A stretch of 34,513 bases of DNA from Acidimicrobiaceae bacterium (GTDB lineage: Bacteria > Actinomycetota > Acidimicrobiia > Acidimicrobiales > UBA8592). Position 1 is the first letter of the stretch. The number at the start of each line of letters is the position of its first letter. Made by a program: the position numbers and the translations under genes. Positions 1 through 6,184 of the stretch are shown in pieces. The stretch covers positions 1 through 34,513 of the forward strand of contig PBIQ01000014.1 in NCBI GenBank assembly GCA_002720485.1. The letters run 5' to 3'. The notes below the pieces were generated by a model. That model worked only from the letters and a program-made list of their open reading frames with translations. It made no database searches and had not been told where the DNA came from.

Positions 1-72
1 ACCGACTGTCACGCCTGAACCGACTGTCACGCCTGAACCGACTGTCACGCCTGAACCGACTGTCACGCCAGA
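1..72 (+). repeat. 18-bp tandem repeat encoding PTVTPE, 4 units visible
   Basis: Four contiguous 18-bp units (accgactgtcacgcctga) run from base 1; the last has one substitution (cca for cct, silent for Pro). They encode PTVTPE in the frame of the GH3 gene. The array is cut by the window edge, so the true copy number is unknown. Near-identical copies suggest recent expansion or length variation. Confidence 0.9.
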
Positions 73-1075
73 AGAGGAGTGTTTCTCTAAAATTCCGATT
101 CGGTCGTTGCTGGGGCAACTTATTATGACGCTTGCATATCCTACTGATTTCTCTCTAGTCACTGAGCTGTCAGAAAATCATGAAATAGGATTCATGGGGA
201 TTCTGGGGTCGCCAAATAGACAAGAAATTGAAGGCTTTTTAGAAAACGTATCCGCTGACCCTTTTCCCTTGCTGATTGCATCTGATGAGGAAGGAGGACG
301 GGTCCAAAGACTCCGGGCTGAATTTGGAAGATTACCGTCAGCTGCAGAATTGGCATCGATGCCCCTAGAAGACATTGAACAGATGTTCCTTGAATATGGG
401 AGAGGCTTGTTGGATTTAGGGGTTAGCATAGCTTTAGCCCCCGTTGTGGATGTAGGGCAAGGCCCCGGAATAGGCGATAGATCATTTTCAAATGATCCAC
501 AGTCAGTAATTCGTAACGCTGGAGCTGTTATTTCAGGACTTGAACAAGCAGGCATCGTGCCAGTTCTAAAACATTTCCCCGGTCATGGGAGTGCTTCTCA
601 AGATAGTCATCTGGGATTAGCTACAACACCGAGCATTGAAATCTTACGAGAAGTAGATCTGCTTCCATACCAAGACCTGTTAAATGACAGTCATGCCGTC
701 ATGATGGGCCATCTAGTGGTTCCTGGCTTAACTGGTGACCTCCCAGCCTCCCTGTCTAGCGCAGCCGTAGAGGATCTCTTACGAGACGAACTTGCTTTCA
801 ACGGGTTGATATTTACTGACTCATTAGGGATGGGCGCAATTACAGCGAGATGGACAGTACAAGAAGCAGCTGTCATGGCGCTCACTGCCGGTGTCGACAT
901 TGTTATGATTTCAGACCCACAGCAAGCTTCTGAGGTATTAGATCGTATTGAGCAAAGCATCGAAGCTGGTGAGCTAAAGAGAAATTCAGTTTTTAATAGC
1001 ATTCACAGGGTTTTAGCTCTTAAGAATCTCAATCCTTGCCAGATACTCGACACGATAGATAGAGAAACTAATTAG
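2..1075 (+). CDS. GH3 beta-N-acetylhexosaminidase-like glycosidase, 5' partial
   Basis: Glycoside hydrolase family 3, NagZ-like, expected to cleave terminal beta-N-acetylglucosamine from muropeptides or related glycans. The reading frame is open from base 2, so the gene begins upstream of the window. A TTG at 107 could be mistaken for the start, but the first 24 visible codons are four PTVTPE hexapeptides in the same frame, which look like an extracytoplasmic Pro/Thr linker. Family motifs seen: SDEEGGRVQRL (codons from about 281), KHFPGHG (from 569) followed by DSH, which forms the His/Asp general-acid loop of NagZ-type enzymes, and TDSLGMGAI, whose Asp (codon at 818) is the expected nucleophile. 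The linker suggests an exported, perhaps lipid-anchored or wall-associated enzyme; the signal peptide lies outside the window. Substrate is inferred from family only. Confidence 0.88.
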   Translation, partial: PTVTPEPTVTPEPTVTPEPTVTPEEECFSKIPIRSLLGQLIMTLAYPTDFSLVTELSENHEIGFMGILGSPNRQEIEGFLENVSADPFPLLIASDEEGGRVQRLRAEFGRLPSAAELASMPLEDIEQMFLEYGRGLLDLGVSIALAPVVDVGQGPGIGDRSFSNDPQSVIRNAGAVISGLEQAGIVPVLKHFPGHGSASQDSHLGLATTPSIEILREVDLLPYQDLLNDSHAVMMGHLVVPGLTGDLPASLSSAAVEDLLRDELAFNGLIFTDSLGMGAITARWTVQEAAVMALTAGVDIVMISDPQQASEVLDRIEQSIEAGELKRNSVFNSIHRVLALKNLNPCQILDTIDRETN

Positions 1076-1156
1076 AAACTTTCAAAGCCAATTCGTATCA
1101 TATAGAGGGGAGGCTAATAGAATCGTTAGACTCTTCAATTCGATGAGTTAAAATAT

Positions 1157-1230
1157 GCCTCCGTAGCCAAGCCTGGTAAGGCAGCGGACTTTTAATCCGA
1201 AGATCGTGGGTTCGAATCCCACCGGAGGTA
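1157..1230 (+). tRNA. tRNA-Lys (anticodon UUU)
   Basis: A cloverleaf can be folded by eye. The acceptor stem is GCCTCCG with CGGAGGT (one G-U pair). The D stem is GCC/GGC, and the anticodon loop CTTTTAA has TTT at 1191-1193. The T arm is GTGGG-TTCGAAT-CCCAC, and the discriminator is A at 1230. The top pair of the anticodon stem (1184/1200) is a G-A mismatch. CCA is not encoded. The stop codon of the opposite-strand phosphatase gene begins at the next base. Confidence 0.95.
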
Positions 1231-1851
1231 CTAGATTACAAGGTGGCCAGCGAGTGTTTCCTCTTCTGGAGGGAGAAGATGCATTCGTTCACCAAGAGTT
1301 ATTCCCCCTCCAGATATTTCAAACCATCTTCCTGCAAGGTTAGGTATACGTTCGTATTTCTCTCCACAAAGAGTTTCTAGTGCATAGATACAACCTCCAT
1401 GAGAGACAGCTACAACGTCTTTGCATTCGGTATTCGAAGATTCGTCCAAAAAAGTTATGACCCTCTCTAATCCGGCTAGAAGACGGTCTATTAGATCACT
1501 ATCTGATTCCCAGTCGTCTGGCCAAATATCATTTCCCAGATAACCAGGGAATTGTTCGTCAATTTCGGCTCTTGTAAGGCCGCTAAATGCCCCAGCGTCC
1601 CTTTCCTTAATTCGGTCTTCGATAACGATCTCATTAGGGTTCCAAGACGTCGCATCAGCAAAAATGTTTGCTGTTTGTGTAGCTCTTCGCAAGCTTGAAG
1701 CAGCTAAAAGACCAAATGGAGGAAGTTGAGACGCAGCTCGGAAAGCCTGTTCCGCTCCGAGTTCGCTCAGAGGAGGATCTGCTTGGCCCTGCCATTTTCC
1801 AAGTGCGTTCCATTCTGATTGGCCATGTCGGACAAGAAACAATCGGGTCAT
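1231..1851 (-). CDS. Histidine phosphatase (phosphoglycerate mutase-like) family protein
   Basis: Branch-1 histidine phosphatase superfamily. The N-terminus MTRLFLVRHGQSEWN carries the RHG motif with the phospho-accepting His, and the second catalytic His lies in VAVSHGG near residue 150. The context GKWQGQADPPLSELG is typical of GpmB/CobC-like members. The substrate cannot be read from sequence; phosphoglycerate, alpha-ribazole phosphate and other phosphoesters are possible. I take the ATG at 1851 because it places RHG at the usual distance from the N-terminus; a GTG three codons upstream (1860) is an alternative. It is divergent from the MoaD-like gene with only 25 bp between starts. In mycobacteria a phosphoglycerate mutase gene (gpm1) also lies near mshA, so the neighbourhood looks conserved, although gpm1 itself is a larger enzyme. 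Confidence 0.88.
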   Translation of the reverse strand: MTRLFLVRHGQSEWNALGKWQGQADPPLSELGAEQAFRAASQLPPFGLLAASSLRRATQTANIFADATSWNPNEIVIEDRIKERDAGAFSGLTRAEIDEQFPGYLGNDIWPDDWESDSDLIDRLLAGLERVITFLDESSNTECKDVVAVSHGGCIYALETLCGEKYERIPNLAGRWFEISGGGITLGERMHLLPPEEETLAGHLVI

Positions 1852-1876
1852 AATCTCCACACGCTAGTCTTTACTT

Positions 1877-2116
1877 GTGGTTACTTTACGTTTGTTTGCG
1901 TCTGTCCGAGAAATTGCTGGGCAAAATCAAATAGATTTTCATGCCCAAACTGTCGGTGAAGTTATTCAACTAGCAGTTGAAAAATTCGGTACAGATTTTG
2001 CATCTATTCTACCGGTATGTCGCATCTGGGTTAATGGAAACCCTGCCCATGAGGATGATGAAGTGTTTGATGGGGATGAAGTCGCAATACTTCCTCCCGT
2101 TTCAGGTGGAGCATAA
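1877..2116 (+). CDS. MoaD/ThiS-family sulfur carrier protein
   Basis: This 79-residue beta-grasp protein has the MoaD pattern: N-terminal VTLRLFASVREIAG, a central VNG, and the C-terminal DGDEVAILPPVSGG segment. Family members are adenylated and thiocarboxylated on a C-terminal Gly-Gly and donate sulfur for molybdopterin, thiamine or other thio-compounds. Here one Ala follows the Gly-Gly, which would block thiocarboxylation unless trimmed. Start is GTG. The stop TAA overlaps the ATG of the glycosyltransferase by one base (TAATG), so the two are probably translationally coupled. No MoaE, MoeB or ThiG gene is nearby, so the pathway is unknown. Confidence 0.85.
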   Translation: MVTLRLFASVREIAGQNQIDFHAQTVGEVIQLAVEKFGTDFASILPVCRIWVNGNPAHEDDEVFDGDEVAILPPVSGGA

Positions 2117-3384
2117 TGAGTAGTAGTCTGAATCCAGTGGATAGTAACGATACTTCTGAGAACAGATACGAGAATGAGCATGTAGCCGTCTTGTCACTAC
2201 ACACATCCCCATTTGTCCAGCCAGGACATGGTGACTCGGGTGGGATGAATGTATATATCAGGGAGCTTGTCAGTTCCTTAGCTCATAGCGGAGCGATGTG
2301 TTCAGTTTATGTCCGTCGTTGGAGAAAGGACCTGCCCGATAAAGTCATGATTGAGCCTGGAGTGCGACTAGTTCATATTGATGCAGGTGACCCAGAATTA
2401 GAAAAGGAAGAACTACCCGAAGTAGTTGATGATTTCTCAGAAGGCGTGGAAAGAGATTTACTACTTGGCCCTAAAACTGATGTTCTCCACGCAAACTACT
2501 GGCTTTCTGGAGTTTCAGGACATGACCTCAAACATCGGCTCGGTCTCCCTCTCATTACTACTTTCCATACCCTAGGGAAATCTAAGATTTTCTCCGGAGA
2601 GTTTGAAACAAGCGACCGTGTAAAGAAAGAACAGGAAATTATTGATTGTTCTGACATTGTTGTGGCGAATAGTACTGCTGAAGCTAATCAACTGGAGGAA
2701 TTCTATGGGGCTCCTGAAGAAAGAATTGCTGTAGTCCCTCTCGGCGTAGAACATGCTCTCTTCGCTCCCGGCAACCAAGACGCCGCTCGATCTGCAATCG
2801 GTATTAGCAACGGCCCTGTTGTGATGTACGTAGGGCGCTTACAGCCACTAAAAGGGGCTGGCTTAGCCCTGGAAATGTTCTCAGAACTACAAACAGAAAC
2901 TGGAGTTCTTTTGATAATTGGTGGAGCAAGTGGTGTGCACGGGGAGAAAGAAGTAATAGAGCTCAAACAACGAGCTAAGGAATTAGGTATTGAAAAACAA
3001 GTCCGCTTTATACCTCCCCAACCTCATCACATTTTAAGCACTTACTATCGAGCTTCAGATCTGGTGGTTGTTCCTAGCAAATCTGAATCCTTTGGGTTAG
3101 TAGCACTTGAAGCGGCCGCATGTGGAACTCCGGTTATAGCAGCATCAGTTGGGGGCCTCCAAGATCTTGTTATACACGGCATAACGGGGTATCTCCTAGA
3201 TAAACGAGATCCGAAACTGTATGCCCATTACGCCCGTCAAATTTTCGAGAATCCTCTGCAAGGAGCAGAAATGGCTATGAGCGCTGCCGAGAAAGCAAAA
3301 CAGTACTCATGGGCAAAGACCTCTGAACAAATACTCAACCTTTACACGTCTGTAAGTTCTAGAGCACTAGTTGATTGCCAATAA
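2116..3384 (+). CDS. mshA: MshA-like GT4 glycosyltransferase (D-inositol-3-phosphate glycosyltransferase)
   Basis: A 422-aa retaining GT-B glycosyltransferase. The N-terminal segment VAVLSLHTSP followed by QPGHGDSGGMNVYIREL (about residues 23-51) closely matches MshA, which joins GlcNAc from UDP-GlcNAc to 1-L-myo-inositol-1-phosphate in the first step of mycothiol synthesis. The C-terminal domain has GRLQPLKG and the GT4 ESFGLVALEAAACGTPVIA block with the E-x7-E nucleotide-sugar site. The preceding 20 residues are polar and poorly conserved. A YbjN-like gene directly downstream matches the mycobacterial order (mshA then YbjN protein), supporting the call. A sucrose-phosphate synthase or generic GT4 role cannot be excluded without seeing mshB, mshC and mshD. 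Confidence 0.82.
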   Translation: MSSSLNPVDSNDTSENRYENEHVAVLSLHTSPFVQPGHGDSGGMNVYIRELVSSLAHSGAMCSVYVRRWRKDLPDKVMIEPGVRLVHIDAGDPELEKEELPEVVDDFSEGVERDLLLGPKTDVLHANYWLSGVSGHDLKHRLGLPLITTFHTLGKSKIFSGEFETSDRVKKEQEIIDCSDIVVANSTAEANQLEEFYGAPEERIAVVPLGVEHALFAPGNQDAARSAIGISNGPVVMYVGRLQPLKGAGLALEMFSELQTETGVLLIIGGASGVHGEKEVIELKQRAKELGIEKQVRFIPPQPHHILSTYYRASDLVVVPSKSESFGLVALEAAACGTPVIAASVGGLQDLVIHGITGYLLDKRDPKLYAHYARQIFENPLQGAEMAMSAAEKAKQYSWAKTSEQILNLYTSVSSRALVDCQ

Positions 3385-3388
3385 ATGA

Positions 3389-3862
3389 ATGGCTGACTCA
3401 CCTATTTCTCCAGAGCGGATTTCTAAACTTACTGAAATGATTACAGGCTGGCTTGATAACCAATTGAGTAGCAAAACCCTTGTTCAATCGGTTGAATATA
3501 ATGAACAAGAGCGACGATGGTATGTTCGCATTGCTGGCGAAGAGAAAGACAACTCCATGGTTCTTCTGACGCTTGGCCAGCGTACCCTTCATTACGAAAC
3601 GTATTTTATGCCTTCTCCTGAAGAGAATAGACAGGAGGTTTTTCATTATCTCCTTCGGAAAAATGCAAAACTGTATGGGATTTCTTTTGGTGTAGGTAGC
3701 GAAGACGCGGTTTACCTTTCAGGTCAAATAAGTAGTGAAGCCATAGATGATGACACTCTTGATTGGGTTATAGGCACTATATATTCAGCTGTAGAGGAAT
3801 GTTTTAAACCTTCGCTTCAACTGGGTTTTGCAAGCCGTTTCAGAAGCAGAGCTTCTGATTAA
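3389..3862 (+). CDS. YbjN-domain protein
   Basis: A 157-residue soluble protein with the alpha/beta pattern of YbjN (type III secretion chaperone-like) proteins: an N-terminal helix (ISKLTEMITGWLDNQL), antiparallel strands (RRWYVRIAGEEKDNSMVLLTLGQRTLHYETYFM), then a helix with an LLRKNAKLYGISFGVGSEDAVYLSGQI segment. The biochemical role is unknown. It starts 4 bp after the glycosyltransferase stop and is almost certainly in the same transcript. The equivalent neighbour of mycobacterial mshA is also a YbjN-family protein. No export signal or membrane segment. Confidence 0.8.
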   Translation: MADSPISPERISKLTEMITGWLDNQLSSKTLVQSVEYNEQERRWYVRIAGEEKDNSMVLLTLGQRTLHYETYFMPSPEENRQEVFHYLLRKNAKLYGISFGVGSEDAVYLSGQISSEAIDDDTLDWVIGTIYSAVEECFKPSLQLGFASRFRSRASD

Positions 3863-3921
3863 AGTCACAAGAGTTTTCGAGATATGACCCTTTCGAGTCA
3901 CTGACCTACTAGTTTGCATAT

Positions 3922-4713
3922 ATGGCATCAGAACTAATGATCGTAGGTGGTGGAAAGATGGGCGAAGCCTTAGCCGCTGGTTTAATCAGTTCGGGTTGGG
4001 CCGAATCAGATTCCATTACAGTTGTAGAACCTTTAGAGGAGCGAAGAGTTCAGTTGCAAGAGATCTACCCAGATCTCAGAGTCATTGAAAATCCAGAGAA
4101 AATTAGCGATGTTCTTATTTCAGTTAAACCAGATCAAGTACAAAAGGTTTGTGAGCAACTATCCTCAATTTTGCCTGCTCGCCTGATTTCAATTGCGGCA
4201 GGAGTAACACTCTCGGCACTGGAGAGTTATCTCCCTCCAGAGACACGCGTGATCCGTGTCATGCCGAACACCCCTGCAATGATCAATGAAGGAATGTCAG
4301 TACTGTCACCAGGAAGTTATGCTTCTTCTACTGATGTTGAATGGGCTGTATCTATCTTTACAGCTGTAGGTAAAACAATCGTTCTGGATGAAAAACTGAT
4401 CAACGCTGTCACTGGTGTTAGTGGATCCGGCCCTGCATATGTTTTTGCCTTAGCCGAGGCCATGACAAAGGCTGGAATAAAAGAAGGATTGGATCATGAA
4501 AGCGCTGATCTTCTTGTGCGTCAAACACTTCTTGGGGCCTCGATCCTTCTAATGAGTTCTAAAGAAAGCCCTGAAGAACTCCGTGATGCTGTCACATCCC
4601 CAAATGGAACCACCGCAGCCGCAATAACTGTTTTTAAGGATCGAGGATTTCAAGAAATCCTTTTTGACGCTGTATCAGCTGCGACACAAAGAGCGGATGA
4701 GCTCGGGTCTTAG
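3922..4713 (+). CDS. proC: Pyrroline-5-carboxylate reductase
   Basis: Last step of proline synthesis: NAD(P)H-dependent reduction of 1-pyrroline-5-carboxylate. At 263 aa it has the usual length. The N-terminal Rossmann motif IVGGGKMGEALAAGL is followed by the VMPNTPAMINEGM block (near residue 115) and the C-terminal signature VTGVSGSGPAYVFALAEA, with AVTSPNGTTAAAI near the end. ATG at 3922 gives a standard N-terminus. A 59-bp gap separates it from the YbjN gene. Confidence 0.95.
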   Translation: MASELMIVGGGKMGEALAAGLISSGWAESDSITVVEPLEERRVQLQEIYPDLRVIENPEKISDVLISVKPDQVQKVCEQLSSILPARLISIAAGVTLSALESYLPPETRVIRVMPNTPAMINEGMSVLSPGSYASSTDVEWAVSIFTAVGKTIVLDEKLINAVTGVSGSGPAYVFALAEAMTKAGIKEGLDHESADLLVRQTLLGASILLMSSKESPEELRDAVTSPNGTTAAAITVFKDRGFQEILFDAVSAATQRADELGS

Positions 4714-4787
4714 AAATTTTTCCTTTGAATGTGTTGTTGGATTTGCACTTTTCTCTCAGTGCCCTAAGGTGACGCCGAACAGCCTTT

Positions 4788-4794
4788 AAGGAAG
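4788..4794 (+). promoter_or_regulatory. Ribosome binding site of the HTH gene
   Basis: AAGGAAG lies just upstream of the ATG at 4798 and supports this start. Many neighbouring genes lack such a clear Shine-Dalgarno and are coupled by overlap instead. Confidence 0.5.
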
Positions 4795-4797
4795 AAG

Positions 4798-4995
4798 ATG
4801 TCGAACGTCTCGAAGAACTCATCAGAATTTATGACAGTAGGTGAAGTAGCAGATCTCATGCGAGTGTCTTCGATGACAGTTTATAGATTGATTAAAGCTG
4901 GCGAGATTCGTGCCGCTCGAGTAGGTAAGTCATACCGCATTCGTGAAGAGGATGTAGATCAGTATTTAGCAGAACGATACAACCAGGCTGGTTGA
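4798..4995 (+). CDS. Excisionase-family (MerR-like) helix-turn-helix DNA-binding protein
   Basis: A 65-aa one-domain winged-helix protein of the AlpA/excisionase family. Residues 12-58 read MTVGEVADLMRVSSMTVYRL, then IKAGEIRAARVGKSYRI, then a recognition tail EEDVDQYL. Despite the family name this is not evidence of a phage: short proteins of this type next to proC are a recurring actinobacterial chromosomal arrangement (a small HTH gene follows proC in mycobacteria), related in fold to BldC. The target is unknown. The stop codon overlaps the -35 element of a candidate promoter for the next gene. Confidence 0.85.
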   Translation: MSNVSKNSSEFMTVGEVADLMRVSSMTVYRLIKAGEIRAARVGKSYRIREEDVDQYLAERYNQAG

Positions 4996-5021
4996 CTTAT
5001 TCTTAAAAAAATCTGTATAGA
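4992..5021 (+). promoter_or_regulatory. Candidate sigma-70-type promoter for the SAM hydrolase gene
   Basis: TTGACT at 4992-4997 and TATAGA at 5016-5021 are separated by 18 bp of A/T-rich sequence and match the vegetative consensus well. Predicted transcription would start about 20 bp before the ATG at 5050. The -35 box includes the TGA of the HTH gene. Not experimentally supported. Confidence 0.5.
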
Positions 5022-5049
5022 ATTTCCTCTCTCCAAATAAGATTGAATC

Positions 5050-5907
5050 ATGGCAAGCAGACGGAACCCTACAATAAGTTTCCTAAGTGATTATGGAATC
5101 AAGGATGAATTTGTAGGTGTTGTAAAATCGGTGATTCATTCGCTGGCTCCTGATTCAAAGGTTATTGATATCAGCCATGATATTAAAGCTCATGACATTC
5201 GAGCAGGGGGTCTAACGCTTGCTCGCTCAGCTCAATACCTAGATAAAGGTATTGTTCTCGCAGTTGTTGATCCTGGTGTAGGAGGCTCACGGAAGGGAGT
5301 AGCGGTTGAAGTAAATGGAGGTGACTATGTGTTTGTCGGTCCTGATAATGGCTTACTGCCTCCAGCAATAGCAATGTTGGGAGAGTCAACTCGAGCAGTA
5401 GAGCTTAATAATCCTGATTTTCACTTACCGGCTCTTTCCTCAACGTTCGCCGGCAGAGACATCTTTGCGCCAGTGGCTGCTCATTTAACATTAGGTGTTT
5501 CTCTCGATGAATTAGGAAGCCCAGTTCCTGTCTACTCTCTTCAGCCTGGCATACTTCCAGTAGGGGGAGTAACTGGAGAAGTAGCTTCAGGAGAAGTGCT
5601 TTGGCAAGATCGTTTCGGTAACCTCCAGCTCAACCTGTCCCCAGAAGATATCCAAGACCTTGGAGACACTTTCATGCTTCGATCCGGAGAAACGTCGAGA
5701 CGAGTAGTGAAAGTTGAAACATTTGAAGCTATCCCTAGTTCTGAAATTGGTCTTATTACGGATTCCTCTGGCCTTGTTAGTATCGCAATGTTCGGACGCT
5801 CCGCAGCGGAGGAGCTAAGCCTTTTTGAAGGCCAGCAGGTTGAACTCACTCCTGTGGAAGATGAACGCAGAAATGCAATCCCAGTCACGTTGAGAAAAGA
5901 ACGATGA
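5050..5907 (+). CDS. SAM hydroxide adenosyltransferase (DUF62) family protein
   Basis: A 285-aa member of the SAM hydrolase/fluorinase superfamily; characterised relatives split S-adenosylmethionine into adenosine and methionine using water or halide. Seen: N-terminal ISFLSDYGIKDEFVGVVK, then ISHDI (SAM-binding region), VVDPGVGGSRKGVAVE with Asp74 and Arg81 (matching the Asp68/Arg75 pair of the archaeal enzyme), and VGPDNGLL. The segment usually written TFHGRD reads TFAGRD here (Ala134), so the third conserved residue, a His, is apparently replaced. A C-terminal beta domain contains DRFGNLQLNL. ATG 5050 gives a typical N-terminus. Its stop overlaps the start of a 29-codon membrane-peptide gene by 4 bp. 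Confidence 0.87.
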   Translation: MASRRNPTISFLSDYGIKDEFVGVVKSVIHSLAPDSKVIDISHDIKAHDIRAGGLTLARSAQYLDKGIVLAVVDPGVGGSRKGVAVEVNGGDYVFVGPDNGLLPPAIAMLGESTRAVELNNPDFHLPALSSTFAGRDIFAPVAAHLTLGVSLDELGSPVPVYSLQPGILPVGGVTGEVASGEVLWQDRFGNLQLNLSPEDIQDLGDTFMLRSGETSRRVVKVETFEAIPSSEIGLITDSSGLVSIAMFGRSAAEELSLFEGQQVELTPVEDERRNAIPVTLRKER

Positions 5908-5993
5908 GGAACGCTACAACAATTGCGGTCTTTGTGTTAATAGCAGCGATTCTTATTGCTTCAGTTACACAGTTATTTTTTTTAGCGAGATAA
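5904..5993 (+). CDS. Small single-TM membrane protein, 29 aa
   Basis: ATG at 5904 overlaps the SAM hydrolase stop in the ATGA arrangement used by most coupled gene pairs in this window, and the frame runs 29 codons to TAA at 5991. The product begins MRNATTIA, continues as about 20 uninterrupted hydrophobic residues (positions 7-27: IAVFVLIAAILIASV then TQLFFLA), and ends in Arg: a classic single transmembrane helix. I do not recognise a family. It could be a small accessory of the SAM hydrolase or unrelated. Short ORFs arise by chance, but the overlap plus a perfect TM composition argue for a real gene. Confidence 0.5.
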   Translation: MRNATTIAVFVLIAAILIASVTQLFFLAR

Positions 5994-6046
5994 AACAAGA
6001 GGTCGGATTCTTAACGTTTGGCCTCCTATCCTTCTGAAAAACAGGG

Positions 6047-6080
6047 TATGTTAGAGTCAAGGCGATAAGGATCTAACATA
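6047..6080 (+). promoter_or_regulatory. 9-bp perfect inverted repeat upstream of hemA
   Basis: TATGTTAGA (6047-6055) and TCTAACATA (6072-6080) are exact reverse complements separated by 16 bp, in the 191-bp gap between the small membrane gene and hemA. There is no following T-run, so an intrinsic terminator is unlikely. It may be an operator or a leader hairpin controlling the hem operon. A TATAAAT at 6138-6144 could be a -10 element, but no well-spaced -35 is evident. Confidence 0.45.
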
Positions 6081-6184
6081 ATTCTGTAATCAAAAATTGG
6101 ATTTCAGTTTGGCAGATTTCTTAAGTCTCGGCGAAGCTATAAATAGCCCACTTTGGGCAGAAAATCAATCAAGGATCTCACAGC

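Noticed and set aside
1-72. Possible CRISPR-like direct repeats
   Set aside because: Units are contiguous 18-mers without spacers and encode PTVTPE in frame with a gene.
178-555. Minus-strand 125-codon ORF inside the GH3 gene, and similar antisense ORFs across hem, nuo and others
   Set aside because: They are Ser/Arg/Pro-rich antisense shadows with no domain, start site or conserved context, opposite well-supported genes.
4798-4995. Phage or integrative-element excisionase
   Set aside because: No integrase, att-like repeats or other mobile genes nearby; this HTH type beside proC is a chromosomal actinobacterial pattern.
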